DNA of 64,000 nt, from the NCBI RefSeq assembly GCF_014207705.1, contig NZ_JACHIU010000001.1, positions 6,936,501-7,000,500 of the forward strand, read 5' to 3'. Both the position numbers and the translations under genes were made by a program. This DNA comes from Sphaerisporangium rubeum (GTDB lineage: Bacteria; Actinomycetota; Actinomycetes; Streptosporangiales; Streptosporangiaceae). Below are positions 15,392 to 23,299 of this stretch, piece by piece; position 1 is the stretch's first letter; every line of letters starts with the position of its first letter. Below the pieces are notes generated by a model that searched no databases, was not told where the DNA came from, and was given only the letters and a program-made list of their open reading frames with translations.

Positions 15392-15904
15392 ATGGGCTTT
15401 TCCGACTTTATGCAGCGCAAGGCAAACGAGCGATGGGCGCGTGCTGTTGAGTCCGCGTTCTGGCAGGCCGTCCGTCAGCGTGAGCGCCTTATGGGTCATG
15501 GAACCGCTGTCGATTTGATGCGGTTACATGGCGCCTCTTGGGAGGTTGCGTTACATGCCAGCCGACAGTTGGAACCGCGAAACTGGTTGGACTACGAGCA
15601 CATTAGCGGCCATTTACGGAATCGGCTACTGACTGATCTTGCCGATGTGAAGGGCGTATCTACATCAGCACTAGCTGAGGCTCTTGCCCGCAGCCAGGAA
15701 ATGAAATCCCTTAAGGAGGAAAAGGAGAGAGCGCGCGAAGAGCACGCCAAGGTGCAGGAAGAGTACGACAAGGCGGAGGCGGAATTCGGCGCAGAAAGCT
15801 TTGAGTTGGAGCAGATTGAAGTCCGACTTAATGAAGCGTACATGCGCTATGCAACACTTAGGGATGAATATAACGCTAAGGTGCGTGGGCGTTCGGACTT
15901 ATAA
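15392..15904 (+). CDS. Coiled-coil protein, unknown function
   Basis: This 170-residue protein starts at ATG 15392 with GGTGGGG upstream. The first half is mixed helical (MGFSDFMQRKANERWARAVE). Residues 95-160 are a highly charged coiled coil (EMKSLKEEKERAREEHAKVQ..., VRLNEAYMRYATLRDEYNAK). Base composition is lower in GC than the AICE core. It lies in the cargo block with HEPN- and AbiJ-like genes but on its own; no function can be assigned. Confidence 0.6.
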   Translation: MGFSDFMQRKANERWARAVESAFWQAVRQRERLMGHGTAVDLMRLHGASWEVALHASRQLEPRNWLDYEHISGHLRNRLLTDLADVKGVSTSALAEALARSQEMKSLKEEKERAREEHAKVQEEYDKAEAEFGAESFELEQIEVRLNEAYMRYATLRDEYNAKVRGRSDL

Positions 15905-15980
15905 CTAGGGAGTGCTCTCGTGTTGGGCATCAGTCGTGCAATAGATTAGTCGGCTAGTCCGTAATCACAGCAGTGACGCC

Positions 15981-16274
15981 GTGTCAGAGGGTGGGGGCAC
16001 ATCGCATCCACAGATGGCGGCAGCCACTGTCCGCACGGAATTAGAACCCGGCTTACAGGCCAAACGTTCCGATAGGGCCGTGCGTGTGAGCAAGAGGCGA
16101 TACGTCGTCAGAGGCGTGCCCGGCGGCTACCGGATCTGGGACAACAAGGCCCGTCGCTGGTGGGGTGACCTCTACGAGCCATGCCCCGACGACCTTCTGA
16201 ACGAGTTGAACGGCGAGAAGAACAGCGACAAAATCGCCGCACTACTGCAGCGGTACCGTGTCCAGAAGCGATAG
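15981..16274 (+). CDS. Small basic protein, unknown
   Basis: This is a 97-residue frame from GTG 15981; ATG 16014 is an alternative giving 86 residues, and neither has a clear ribosome site. The central part (SKRRYVVRGVPGGYRIWDNK, WWGDLYEPCPDDLLNELNG) reads as a real compact domain. No family recognised. Confidence 0.5.
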   Translation: MSEGGGTSHPQMAAATVRTELEPGLQAKRSDRAVRVSKRRYVVRGVPGGYRIWDNKARRWWGDLYEPCPDDLLNELNGEKNSDKIAALLQRYRVQKR

Positions 16275-16285
16275 CGAACTGCTGT

Positions 16286-16405
16286 GTACAGCAGTGAAGT
16301 ACAGCAACACCACCTCACACAGACACCCACGGCCGAGCCGTAACCACCTAGCAAGCAGGGTGCGGAGCCCTCTACGTCGTGACTGGCTCCCGTTTGCAAT
16401 CAGAC
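16286..16405. repeat. GTACAGCA repeat element, copy C1
   Basis: GTACAGCA occurs twice, 13 bp apart (16286, 16299), followed about 80 bp later by CTACGTCGTGACTGGCTCCC and GTTTGCAA. The same arrangement occurs at 34446 (partial), 35479 and 44743. The paired short repeats at fixed distance from a conserved block resemble att sites with arm repeats. Confidence 0.6.
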
Positions 16406-16538
16406 AGTCAGATGTAGAGAAATAAACCACGAAAGGCGAGGTTCCGTACAACCGCTTTGCGATGTGCACAACGCTCTTGGCCCCGGAGAGACTCAGGAAG
16501 CGGATAACTGACGGCCACTACGACCCCATACTGGGTGG

Positions 16539-17168
16539 GTGAACAGCTTTGTTGTCTTCCCCAGAGACCCTGAGACATCTGGCATGTGCTATGGCCTCGA
16601 CAACGCAGGCTTACCTCGGCACATCACCCAAATTGTACTCCAAGACGTGATTGCTACGTGGGTAGTTACCCCGACAACCCCAGGAAACATTAGTAACTTG
16701 CTCCGTAAGAGCCGTATCGCCGTCCTCTGCAGCTTGGTTGGGCGCGAACTTCTAAGTGACGGCGTGCTCTCATCGCTTCATGCTGTCGAGGCTGCATTAC
16801 GGCAGAGGATCGTGGACAGCGGAGCGTCCGGCGTTGATAGGCGAGGCGCACCACTTGCTTGGAACAATCTCTTCCAACGAGCCGTCTCTCTTGGACTACT
16901 CAACCGTGAGCCCGACGAAGCCGATCGCGACTTGATCGATTATGGCCGTGAATTGCGGAACAGTCTCTCACACCCGTCCGCAGTCCTGTACCTGACCTAC
17001 GCAGCGGCTCTTCCGCTGATGGAGACCTCCCATCGCGTAGTTTCCCGCCTCTACCCACCGGTCGCTGAGGATAAGCCCGGCGGGGCCGGCGAGCCGCAGG
17101 CCCTCGTGTTTCGCCGAGGAGCTACCGGATCCGACACCGCCACCGACCACACCGAGGCCCACAACTAG
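16539..17168 (+). CDS. HEPN-like protein
   Basis: This 209-residue, mostly helical protein starts at GTG 16539. Around residue 145 it has RELRNSLSHPSAVLYL, an R-x4-H motif followed by a long helix, as in HEPN ribonucleases and HEPN-fold proteins. An earlier helix (LHAVEAALRQRIVDS) and an LxxxxGLL segment fit the four-helix HEPN bundle. HEPN proteins often act as RNA-cleaving effectors in abortive infection. The next gene, 42 bp downstream, has an AbiJ N-terminal domain, which supports a defence role. Assignment rests on one short motif and context. Confidence 0.55.
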   Translation: MNSFVVFPRDPETSGMCYGLDNAGLPRHITQIVLQDVIATWVVTPTTPGNISNLLRKSRIAVLCSLVGRELLSDGVLSSLHAVEAALRQRIVDSGASGVDRRGAPLAWNNLFQRAVSLGLLNREPDEADRDLIDYGRELRNSLSHPSAVLYLTYAAALPLMETSHRVVSRLYPPVAEDKPGGAGEPQALVFRRGATGSDTATDHTEAHN

Positions 17169-17209
17169 CCCGCACAGGTGTCACAGAGAACCGGTCGATA
17201 GACGGGCTA

Positions 17210-18514
17210 ATGCAAGTCCATCATAGATGCATGGCACAGCCTTCCACTCCGTCTGCCCATGACCATCAGACCAGGATCACAGGGGTGACTCGACGCGACG
17301 TCTTTGACTACCTACATGGCATGGACGGCGCATGGTGGGGGCGTCTCGATGAGATCGCCTTCCTGGACAGTCTCTACGACCTGGACGCGTTGCCCTCAAA
17401 CGATTCTCGATACGCGACAGCGCGCCGCGACATCATCCAGCATCGGATGAACAATCTTGACTGGGAGGACGAATGGATCTTCGAAGACTCGCGGTTCCAG
17501 CTTCTCGACGGCCCTGACGAGGTCCTCCTAGCCTTCCTGGCACGGGTAGTTCATCCCGAGGTGCAACCTGATGTGGACCGGGCCGCCCGGCAGGTCGACG
17601 AGCTGAACCGGCTTCTCATTCCAGATGGCTGGGTCCTACGGGCTCATGAGTTCTTGTCGGGTCGGCCGATCTACGCTCCAGTCGCGACAGGCAAGCCTGC
17701 TAGCCCAGTAATCCCTTTGCCACTCCGGGATGATGACGCCAGCAAACTCGATCTCGTTCTCGGTCAAGCGCATCATCTTCTCGATGCGGACGGTCACGGA
17801 CTGGCCCGCGATCTGCTTTGCGACGCGACTCTCACCCTGCGCCGTGACGGTGGCTTCTTCCATCCGATCCCCGGCGACAACTGGAGGGACGCCAGCTACC
17901 AGGCTGTACTCACCGTAGACCCCGTTCTCGTCCCTGAGTTCACCCCGGCAGTGCGGGATCTGATCTGGCAGCACCTAGGCACCGTGCTTGAGCGACTGGA
18001 ACGCGCCGATGTCTTTTCCCTGGTGGTCGAGGCCGCCCTTCTCCCGCTTCCTCCGGTGTCAGAAAACTGGCGGCAAGTAGCCGCCACGCCTACTGCCAAC
18101 AATCAGGCGCGACGCGAGAGAGCAGTTGGCGAGGGATACCCAACACTGGACAACCTGGTTTTTGGCAGCCGGGCCGAACTTGTCGTCTACAAGGTCCTCT
18201 GCGCGATTCAACGGGACAGTCCTCCGCGGAGCTCGATCGCCATCCTGCCACTTGCCTCCGCCAAGCTTCGTGACGCGGGTGTACGCAGCCCTGATTTCAC
18301 GGTTCTCGGCAACGGCCGCGCCGTCGTCATCGAAGTCGACGGCCCGCACCATTACGGCCGTACCCGCAAGGCAGACGACGAGGACCGCGACCGGCATTGG
18401 AACCGCTGTGGGGTTCGAACGATTCGCATTGCGCACGAGCAGACCGACGACCCCGTCTCCTTAAAGGAACGTCTCCACGAAGACCTTTTCCGGGCGTTGA
18501 ATCCGGCCCGTTGA
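17210..18514 (+). CDS. AbiJ-NTD3 protein with C-terminal PD-(D/E)XK nuclease domain
   Basis: This is a 434-residue protein (ATG 17231 is an alternative start). Residues 25-140 match the AbiJ N-terminal domain 3 pattern: TRRDVFDYL, WWGRLDEIAFLDSLYDLDAL, DIIQHRMNNLDWEDEWIF, RFQLLDGPDEVLLAFL, VVHPEV. The C-terminus carries a PD-(D/E)XK core of the Vsr/DUF559 kind: SPDFTVLGNGRAVVIEVDGP, then HH and a DRDRHWNRCGVRTIRI helix-strand. AbiJ proteins were found as abortive-infection factors in Lactococcus. Here the effector is predicted to cut DNA. It is the last gene before the att site at 18721 and probably forms a pair with the HEPN-like gene. Confidence 0.75.
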   Translation: MQVHHRCMAQPSTPSAHDHQTRITGVTRRDVFDYLHGMDGAWWGRLDEIAFLDSLYDLDALPSNDSRYATARRDIIQHRMNNLDWEDEWIFEDSRFQLLDGPDEVLLAFLARVVHPEVQPDVDRAARQVDELNRLLIPDGWVLRAHEFLSGRPIYAPVATGKPASPVIPLPLRDDDASKLDLVLGQAHHLLDADGHGLARDLLCDATLTLRRDGGFFHPIPGDNWRDASYQAVLTVDPVLVPEFTPAVRDLIWQHLGTVLERLERADVFSLVVEAALLPLPPVSENWRQVAATPTANNQARRERAVGEGYPTLDNLVFGSRAELVVYKVLCAIQRDSPPRSSIAILPLASAKLRDAGVRSPDFTVLGNGRAVVIEVDGPHHYGRTRKADDEDRDRHWNRCGVRTIRIAHEQTDDPVSLKERLHEDLFRALNPAR

Positions 18515-18720
18515 TCACTGCCTCATGGAGTGGTGGTGATCGGTTGCCGCGCGGACTCCGGTGCTCGGACCTAGCGGCCCTGGTCTGGGGACTGCTTGCA
18601 CCGAGTAACGTGGCGACCGTGCCTCACGGTGCGGGACATGCGCGGGACGATGTTGTTCAAGGTGTGGTATGGGTCGGGCGTTCTCGCAGCTCATGACATA
18701 TCTGCATGCCGTGTGACCAT

Positions 18721-18767
18721 CGCTCTCCTAAAGCGGGTGCCGCAGGTTCGAATCCTGCCGGGGGCAC
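18721..18767 (+). other. att site between AICE-1 and AICE-2 (attR/attL)
   Basis: Identical over 47 bases to 908-954. The 5' half of the tRNA is absent, so this is not a tRNA gene. It marks the right end of AICE-1 and the left end of AICE-2. Confidence 0.92.
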
Positions 18768-18852
18768 CGAGTTGACCTTGCGATTCACTGCCTGACCTGC
18801 GCCTATTGCCAGGAATAGGCGACAGGACAGAGACAGGCGAGAGCAGCGACAT

Positions 18853-18900
18853 GCAGCCGTAGGCAGTCGTATGTCAGCACCCGTGCAATATACGTGCAAT
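18853..18900 (+). promoter_or_regulatory. Probable integrase arm-type sites, AICE-2
   Basis: GCAGCCGTAGGC with a degenerate repeat GTCGTATGTCA (18853-18876), then CGTGCAAT twice 11 bp apart (18882, 18893). Same layout as 1015-1074, but the 8-bp word differs. Confidence 0.6.
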
Positions 18901-18942
18901 GATCTTGGAGACGTTTCGCCAGGTCAGCCCAGAAATGCGAAT

Positions 18943-18966
18943 GGCCCCGGGGGTAAACCCGAGGCC
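18943..18966 (-). terminator. Hairpin terminator after int (AICE-2)
   Basis: GGCCCCGGG/CCCGAGGCC stem with a short loop, 20 bp beyond the integrase stop. Equivalent to 1117-1140 and 39781-39802. Confidence 0.75.
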
Positions 18967-18985
18967 ATTCCGCAACCGCTCGCGA

Positions 18986-20356
18986 TCACTCGTTCAGAGC
19001 GTTCAGGATCTTGGAGTTCGCTAGTTCCCTCTGTCCGTCGATCACCTTCGCGTACACGCGTTGTAGGACCTCTACGCTGTGGCCCGCCCGCTTGGCGACC
19101 TCAGTAGGGGCGACGCCGGAGGCGAGCCAGAGGGAGACGGCCGCGTGTCGAAGGTCGTACGGCGTAGCCGCCAAAGAAGAGAGTACCTGCTCAGGGGTGA
19201 AGGCCTGCTTGCGTACCGACTTCCACACGCGGGAGATCGCCGAGTTGGTGTAGAGGCCGCCCTTGCTCGTGGCGAACAGCCTGCCGTCGCTGGCCACGCC
19301 GAACTCTTCGAGGTGCTCGCGCAGGATCTTCACCAGAGCCGGAGGAATCGGCACCGGCCGCGTGTCCTTGTCCGCCCGGTGCTTCAGACCGCGATCGTCG
19401 TGCGCCGCGCCCGAGTCGGTATAGCGCTTGTTGGCGAAAGGCCGTGCCGCCTCCAAGGTGAGCAGCCCCCATCCCTCCCGCGGCAGGTCGCAGTTCGCTC
19501 GCTTGAGGCCCGCGGCCTCTTCCGGACGAAGTGCGGCGTAGTACATGCACGCGTACATCGCCCGCATCCGAGCCCCGCGCGTCCGGCCGACACGAGGCGC
19601 GGCATCGAGCAGTGCCCGAGCCTGATGAGGGTTGACCACCGTCCGGGGGTCAACCGCGTCCACCGCTTCCGGAGGCGTCCACTTGACGCCGTCAAGCGGA
19701 TTGACGCCGAACATCTTCTCTTCCACGGCCAGTTCGAGGAGATGGTGAAAGACCTCTCGCTTACGTAGGACCGTGTTCGCCGCCGCCCTCTCCCTCTTGA
19801 AGGTAACGGAGATCGCATCGAGGCCGAGCCGGATCACGCGCGCCTGTTCGAGGTCAGCCAGAGGCAGCGACGCCGTTTCGAGCCAGCGTAGAACCGGGGC
19901 TTGCGCGGCCCGCAGCTCTCCACGCCGCTCGTCCGGAAGCAGGTAGTACTCCCGGAGGACTCTGCGCATGTCATCGACATCAGGTCGGCCGGGCAGGTCC
20001 TTCACCAGGGCCGGAACCAAGGCCAACAGGGCATAGACGTCCGTCTCCCTCGTTCGGGCCGCTGATGTCTTCCATCGCTGGGCTATGAACCGCTGCGCGA
20101 AGATCAGGAAGGTAGGGCCGCTCTGGTTCGGCTCACGTGCCAGCATCGACTCGGGTAGCCCAGTGTCGATATCGAACGCCTCGCCATTCTTCGCAGCCAG
20201 CCGAAGGTCACGCATGTGACTGTTGGCGAGTTCCTTGGTCCGGAACGTCTTCGACGTCCGGCGGCCGGCGACCGACCAGCGCGCGACGTAGGACGGCGTC
20301 TTACTCGACTGGTTCCGGTAGATCTCGAAGAACTTCACGTCATAGCTGGAGTTCAC
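18986..20356 (-). CDS. int: Tyrosine recombinase integrase, AICE-2
   Basis: This 456-residue integrase is homologous to the AICE-1 protein over its full length. Catalytic elements are ALRPEEAAGLKR, YDLRHAAVSLWLASGVAPTE, RAGHSVEVL and the Tyr in LQRVYAKVIDGQ. It targets the same tRNA-Arg 3' end, as shown by the identical att copies, yet its putative arm sites differ from those of AICE-1. The ATG at 20356 overlaps the xis stop by 4 bp. The gene is complete and probably active. Confidence 0.95.
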   Translation of the reverse strand: MNSSYDVKFFEIYRNQSSKTPSYVARWSVAGRRTSKTFRTKELANSHMRDLRLAAKNGEAFDIDTGLPESMLAREPNQSGPTFLIFAQRFIAQRWKTSAARTRETDVYALLALVPALVKDLPGRPDVDDMRRVLREYYLLPDERRGELRAAQAPVLRWLETASLPLADLEQARVIRLGLDAISVTFKRERAAANTVLRKREVFHHLLELAVEEKMFGVNPLDGVKWTPPEAVDAVDPRTVVNPHQARALLDAAPRVGRTRGARMRAMYACMYYAALRPEEAAGLKRANCDLPREGWGLLTLEAARPFANKRYTDSGAAHDDRGLKHRADKDTRPVPIPPALVKILREHLEEFGVASDGRLFATSKGGLYTNSAISRVWKSVRKQAFTPEQVLSSLAATPYDLRHAAVSLWLASGVAPTEVAKRAGHSVEVLQRVYAKVIDGQRELANSKILNALNE

Positions 20357-20544
20357 GCGGCCTCCCGCCGGGACTCAAGCCACACCGTGAAGTCGCTGCG
20401 CCGGACCAACAGATCACCATTCGGCAGCTTCACGCAGACGGGTGCGCGGCCCAGCTCACGCCAGCGGTAGAACGTCCGGCGAGAGATACCGCCCAGCTCT
20501 TCAAGCACCTGAGGCAAGGGCATGAGTTCGTCCCGGCGGTTCAC
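20353..20544 (-). CDS. xis: Excisionase, AICE-2
   Basis: This 63-residue wHTH protein (LPQVLEELGGISRRTFYRWR, LLVRRSDFTVWLE) is the homologue of the AICE-1 excisionase. It has four-base overlaps with rep upstream and int downstream, giving the same coupled rep-xis-int cassette. Confidence 0.9.
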   Translation of the reverse strand: MNRRDELMPLPQVLEELGGISRRTFYRWRELGRAPVCVKLPNGDLLVRRSDFTVWLESRREAA

Positions 20545-21929
20545 GGGCCAACCTCCACGAATGCCGACGTAGCAGGCTCAGGCCGTCCGGTCAGGTACGA
20601 AGCGAGGACCTGTTCCCCCTCAGTCAGGCCCTTACCGGCGTACTCCCAGTGCGCCACGACGAGGACCGTGTCCTCGTCGAACAGGGGTAGCCGTCCGGTG
20701 GTGATCTCCTCGTCGCGCATGTGGTCGGTACGGGCGGCTCGTAGTGCGCCGAGGGTGGTGGAGTAGCGGCGTGATTTGGTGGAGAAGTGGCCGCGGAAGC
20801 CGAGCATGTGGGCCCATTGGGCGAGGCGTAGTTCGTTGAGGCGGTCGAGTTGGGCCAGGCGGAAGCATTCGGCGATGAGGCGTCGGGGGTGTTCGCGGAG
20901 GCGCAGGCTGGTCAGCTCGTCGGGGGAGGTGATGCGCCGGTCGACGGTGCCGACGCATTCGGCGGCTTTGGTGGCGTACTTGGCGATGTAGCCCGCGACG
21001 GCTTGGTCTGTCAGGTCTCCGTGCGTGGTGATGGGCCGGATATCGAGCTGGGTGCCCCAGCGCAGGGTCCGGGAGGGCTCACCGCGCAGCGCGGGGACCG
21101 GGACGCTGACGGCTCTGGCCGCGTGTCGGACGGCTTGGGTCAGGGTGTCGTGGTTGGCCCAGGCCGGTGGAGGGGTGTGGGGGCCGTCGGGGCCGTCGAG
21201 GCGGATGACGGCGTGGAAGTGGACGACGCCGCGGCGCTGATACTCGGCGACTTTGGCGAAGGAGATGACCAGGTGTTCGCCGAGGGTCTTGAGGGTCAGG
21301 CCGTGGAGCTTGGCGAGGTGGCGGCGTAGGGCGAGGGTGAAACGGCGCCACAGCTCAGGGGCCAGTGCGTTGAACAGGACGTTCGCGGCGTAGTCGTAGC
21401 AGTCGGAGCACAGGGGTTCGCCGAGGCGGGTTTCCTGGTCGCCGTGCCGAGCGGTGCAGGAGATGACGCGGCCGTGGGGGCAGGGGGTGGCGTCGCGGCG
21501 CGGGTGGCAGGGCTGGACCTTGCCGTTGTGTTCGTGTCGGGTGTGGACGGGGCCGAAGGAGGGTGCGGTGAGGGTGACGAAGAGCGCCGGGTGTGCGATG
21601 ACTGAGTCTGGGACGCCTTTGCCGCCGGCCAGGCCCGCGCGGATGAGGTGGTAGGTGTCTGCGCGGTAGGTCTCGGCGCAGGCGGGGCAGCGGGACGCGC
21701 GACGCGTTTTACAGGGGACGCGCAGGACGCCGCCGGGTTCGGTGTTGGTGCTGTAGGTGTGCAGGACGTTGCCGGTGGCGGGGTCGATGTGGCGGACTCG
21801 GCCGCGTAGGTGGATGGGTTGGCGGCATCCGCCGGTGGCGCGGATCTGTGCGGCCCAGCGGTCGTATTGGGGGTCGTGGAGTCGGGTGATGATGCCGGTT
21901 ACCGCGTGCTGAGCGCGGGGGTTGGGCAT
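20541..21929 (-). CDS. RepSA-like rolling-circle replication initiator, AICE-2
   Basis: This is a 462-residue protein from ATG 21929 (ribosome site GGAAGG); the open frame extends further upstream, but that part is low-complexity and overlaps the zinc-protein gene. HUH motifs: FVTLTAPSFG, VVHFHAVIRLDG, AGYIAKYATKAAE. Cys pairs RCPACAETYR and CSDC are conserved with the AICE-1 copy. It initiates rolling-circle replication of the excised circle. A CTTGGCGG-loop hairpin lies directly upstream (21974-22022). Confidence 0.93.
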   Translation of the reverse strand: MPNPRAQHAVTGIITRLHDPQYDRWAAQIRATGGCRQPIHLRGRVRHIDPATGNVLHTYSTNTEPGGVLRVPCKTRRASRCPACAETYRADTYHLIRAGLAGGKGVPDSVIAHPALFVTLTAPSFGPVHTRHEHNGKVQPCHPRRDATPCPHGRVISCTARHGDQETRLGEPLCSDCYDYAANVLFNALAPELWRRFTLALRRHLAKLHGLTLKTLGEHLVISFAKVAEYQRRGVVHFHAVIRLDGPDGPHTPPPAWANHDTLTQAVRHAARAVSVPVPALRGEPSRTLRWGTQLDIRPITTHGDLTDQAVAGYIAKYATKAAECVGTVDRRITSPDELTSLRLREHPRRLIAECFRLAQLDRLNELRLAQWAHMLGFRGHFSTKSRRYSTTLGALRAARTDHMRDEEITTGRLPLFDEDTVLVVAHWEYAGKGLTEGEQVLASYLTGRPEPATSAFVEVGP

Positions 21930-21973
21930 GATGGGGCGTGTTCCTTCCGGTTCTTGCTGGATCGGTGGGGATG

Positions 21974-22022
21974 GCCCCCGACGTGGCGCGGAACTTGGCG
22001 GTTGTGTGGCCACGCCGGGGGC
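21974..22022. other. Conserved hairpin, candidate double-strand origin (AICE-2)
   Basis: 14-base arms at 21974-21987 and 22009-22022, with a 21-base loop containing CTTGGCGG at 21994-22001. Compared with 4129-4177, stem bases changed on both sides and keep pairing, while arm length, loop length and the loop word are constant. Confidence 0.55.
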
Positions 22023-22032
22023 GCCGGGGCGG

Positions 22033-22506
22033 TCAGGCCCCGTGGTTGTCGATTCCGGTTCCGTCGCAGTCGCGGCAGGTCTGCGCCAGGCTGTCGACGC
22101 CGGTTCCGCCGCAGGTGCCGCAGTGGTGGCGGATGACGGCGATGTTGTTTTCGACGGTGACCGTCTGGCGCGTGGTGGGGTTGAGGGTGATGCTGTCGGC
22201 GTAGCTGCGGCGCGCGTCCCAGCGGGCACGGGCGGCGGCGAGTATCCCTACGGCCTTGTATTCGGCTAGGCCGAAGGAGACGCTGGTGGAGACGTGGCCG
22301 TACACCAGGTCGTGAGCGTTGATGTCGGCGCTCATCAGGCGGGCGACGTGGGTGACCTGGTCGCAGATCTCCTCGTCGGTGCCGCGGGGGTAGTAGGTGG
22401 CGGTCAGGGTGCCGTCAGGGAGGGGGATGTCGGGGTTGGTGTCGAGGAAGTCGGCGAGGTCGCGCAGGCTGTTGATGTAGGCCAGGCGGTCGGGGGTGTG
22501 CGTCAT
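22033..22506 (-). CDS. DnaJ-like zinc-ribbon protein, full-length form
   Basis: This 157-residue protein has an N-terminal helix INSLRDLADFLDTNPDIPLP, a middle mixed domain of about 90 residues (TDEEICDQVTHVARLMSADI, VYGHVSTSVSFGLAEYKAVG), and a C-terminal zinc ribbon CGTCGGTGVDS...CRDCDGTGID. The AICE-1 counterpart lacks the whole middle domain. Similar proteins are common in AICEs between rep and spd/tra genes; their biochemical role is not known to me. Confidence 0.8.
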   Translation of the reverse strand: MTHTPDRLAYINSLRDLADFLDTNPDIPLPDGTLTATYYPRGTDEEICDQVTHVARLMSADINAHDLVYGHVSTSVSFGLAEYKAVGILAAARARWDARRSYADSITLNPTTRQTVTVENNIAVIRHHCGTCGGTGVDSLAQTCRDCDGTGIDNHGA

Positions 22507-22524
22507 GGCGGGGGTCCTATCGGG

Positions 22525-23283
22525 TCAGGCGGGGTCGGGGGCGTTGCGTAGTTGCCGCAGGAGTTCGGTGGCGAGTTGGTTGGAGACACCGAGCCGAGCG
22601 CGCAGGGTGTCTCGGGTGATGGGTCGGCCGTTTCTGGCGTGGTGGTCGTCGGCGACGCGCCGCGCGTAGTCGAGCAGGCCGCCGGGGGCCGGCGCGGGTT
22701 CGTCCTGACCGCTGTGGGGTTCGTCCTGACCAGGGACGGCAGGCGCCGCTGATGGGACGGCCGAGTACGGCGGTACTACTGCCGGTACCGGTTGTGAGGA
22801 CGAGGCGGGGACGGGGACGGTCGTCGAGGACGGGACGGGTACCGGTTCCGGTACGGCCATGGGGGACGGGGACGAGCGGTGCGGGACGGTGCGGCGTTCG
22901 AGCATGGAGACCGCGACCAGGAACGCCATGGCGGGGGTTGCCGCGGTGACCCAGCCCCATACCGAGGGGTGTGCTTGGGCGAGGTTGGCCGCCAGGGACA
23001 GCACGATGCCGCCGGCCAGGACGAGCGCGGGCCAGGAGATCAGGCCGGTACGGGTGCGGCCGGTGCGCTTGTCGCGCTGACGTTCGCGTGCCGCCATGAC
23101 GCAGGTGAGGTCGACGCAGACGGCGACGGCCCAGGCCATCCAGCCGGTTTGCCCGTGTTCGGTGGCGGTGTCGCGGATGTGGGTGAAGGAGCCCGCGCCG
23201 GCGATCAGGGCGACGACGGCCACCGGTCCGGAGTCCAGCAGCCACCGCCCCAGCCGGGCCAGTCGTCCGCGCGGTGCGTTCAT
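22525..23283 (-). CDS. DUF2637 / SpdB-like membrane protein, AICE-2
   Basis: This is a 252-residue protein from ATG 23283 with GGAGG upstream; the frame continues to 23484, but that region overlaps traB and is shadow. Four hydrophobic segments occur (PVAVVALIAGAGSFTHI, WAVAVCVDLTCVMAA, LVLAGGIVLSLAANL, WGWVTAATPAMAFLVAVSML). A Val/Pro/Ser-rich linker, longer than in AICE-1, and the C-terminal helical domain (ITRDTLRARLGVSNQLATEL) follow. It is predicted to help intramycelial spread with TraB. Confidence 0.85.
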   Translation of the reverse strand: MNAPRGRLARLGRWLLDSGPVAVVALIAGAGSFTHIRDTATEHGQTGWMAWAVAVCVDLTCVMAARERQRDKRTGRTRTGLISWPALVLAGGIVLSLAANLAQAHPSVWGWVTAATPAMAFLVAVSMLERRTVPHRSSPSPMAVPEPVPVPSSTTVPVPASSSQPVPAVVPPYSAVPSAAPAVPGQDEPHSGQDEPAPAPGGLLDYARRVADDHHARNGRPITRDTLRARLGVSNQLATELLRQLRNAPDPA

Positions 23284-23299
23284 CGGTGATGTCCTCCGT

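Noticed and set aside
18721-18767. Second and third tRNA-Arg genes at 18721 and 39572
   Set aside because: Only the 3' part from the anticodon stem is present; acceptor 5' strand and D arm are missing, so they are att sites.
22033-23245. Long N-terminal extensions of rep, DUF2637 and traB frames in AICE-2
   Set aside because: They overlap upstream genes, are low in complexity, and internal ATGs with ribosome sites match the AICE-1 proteins.
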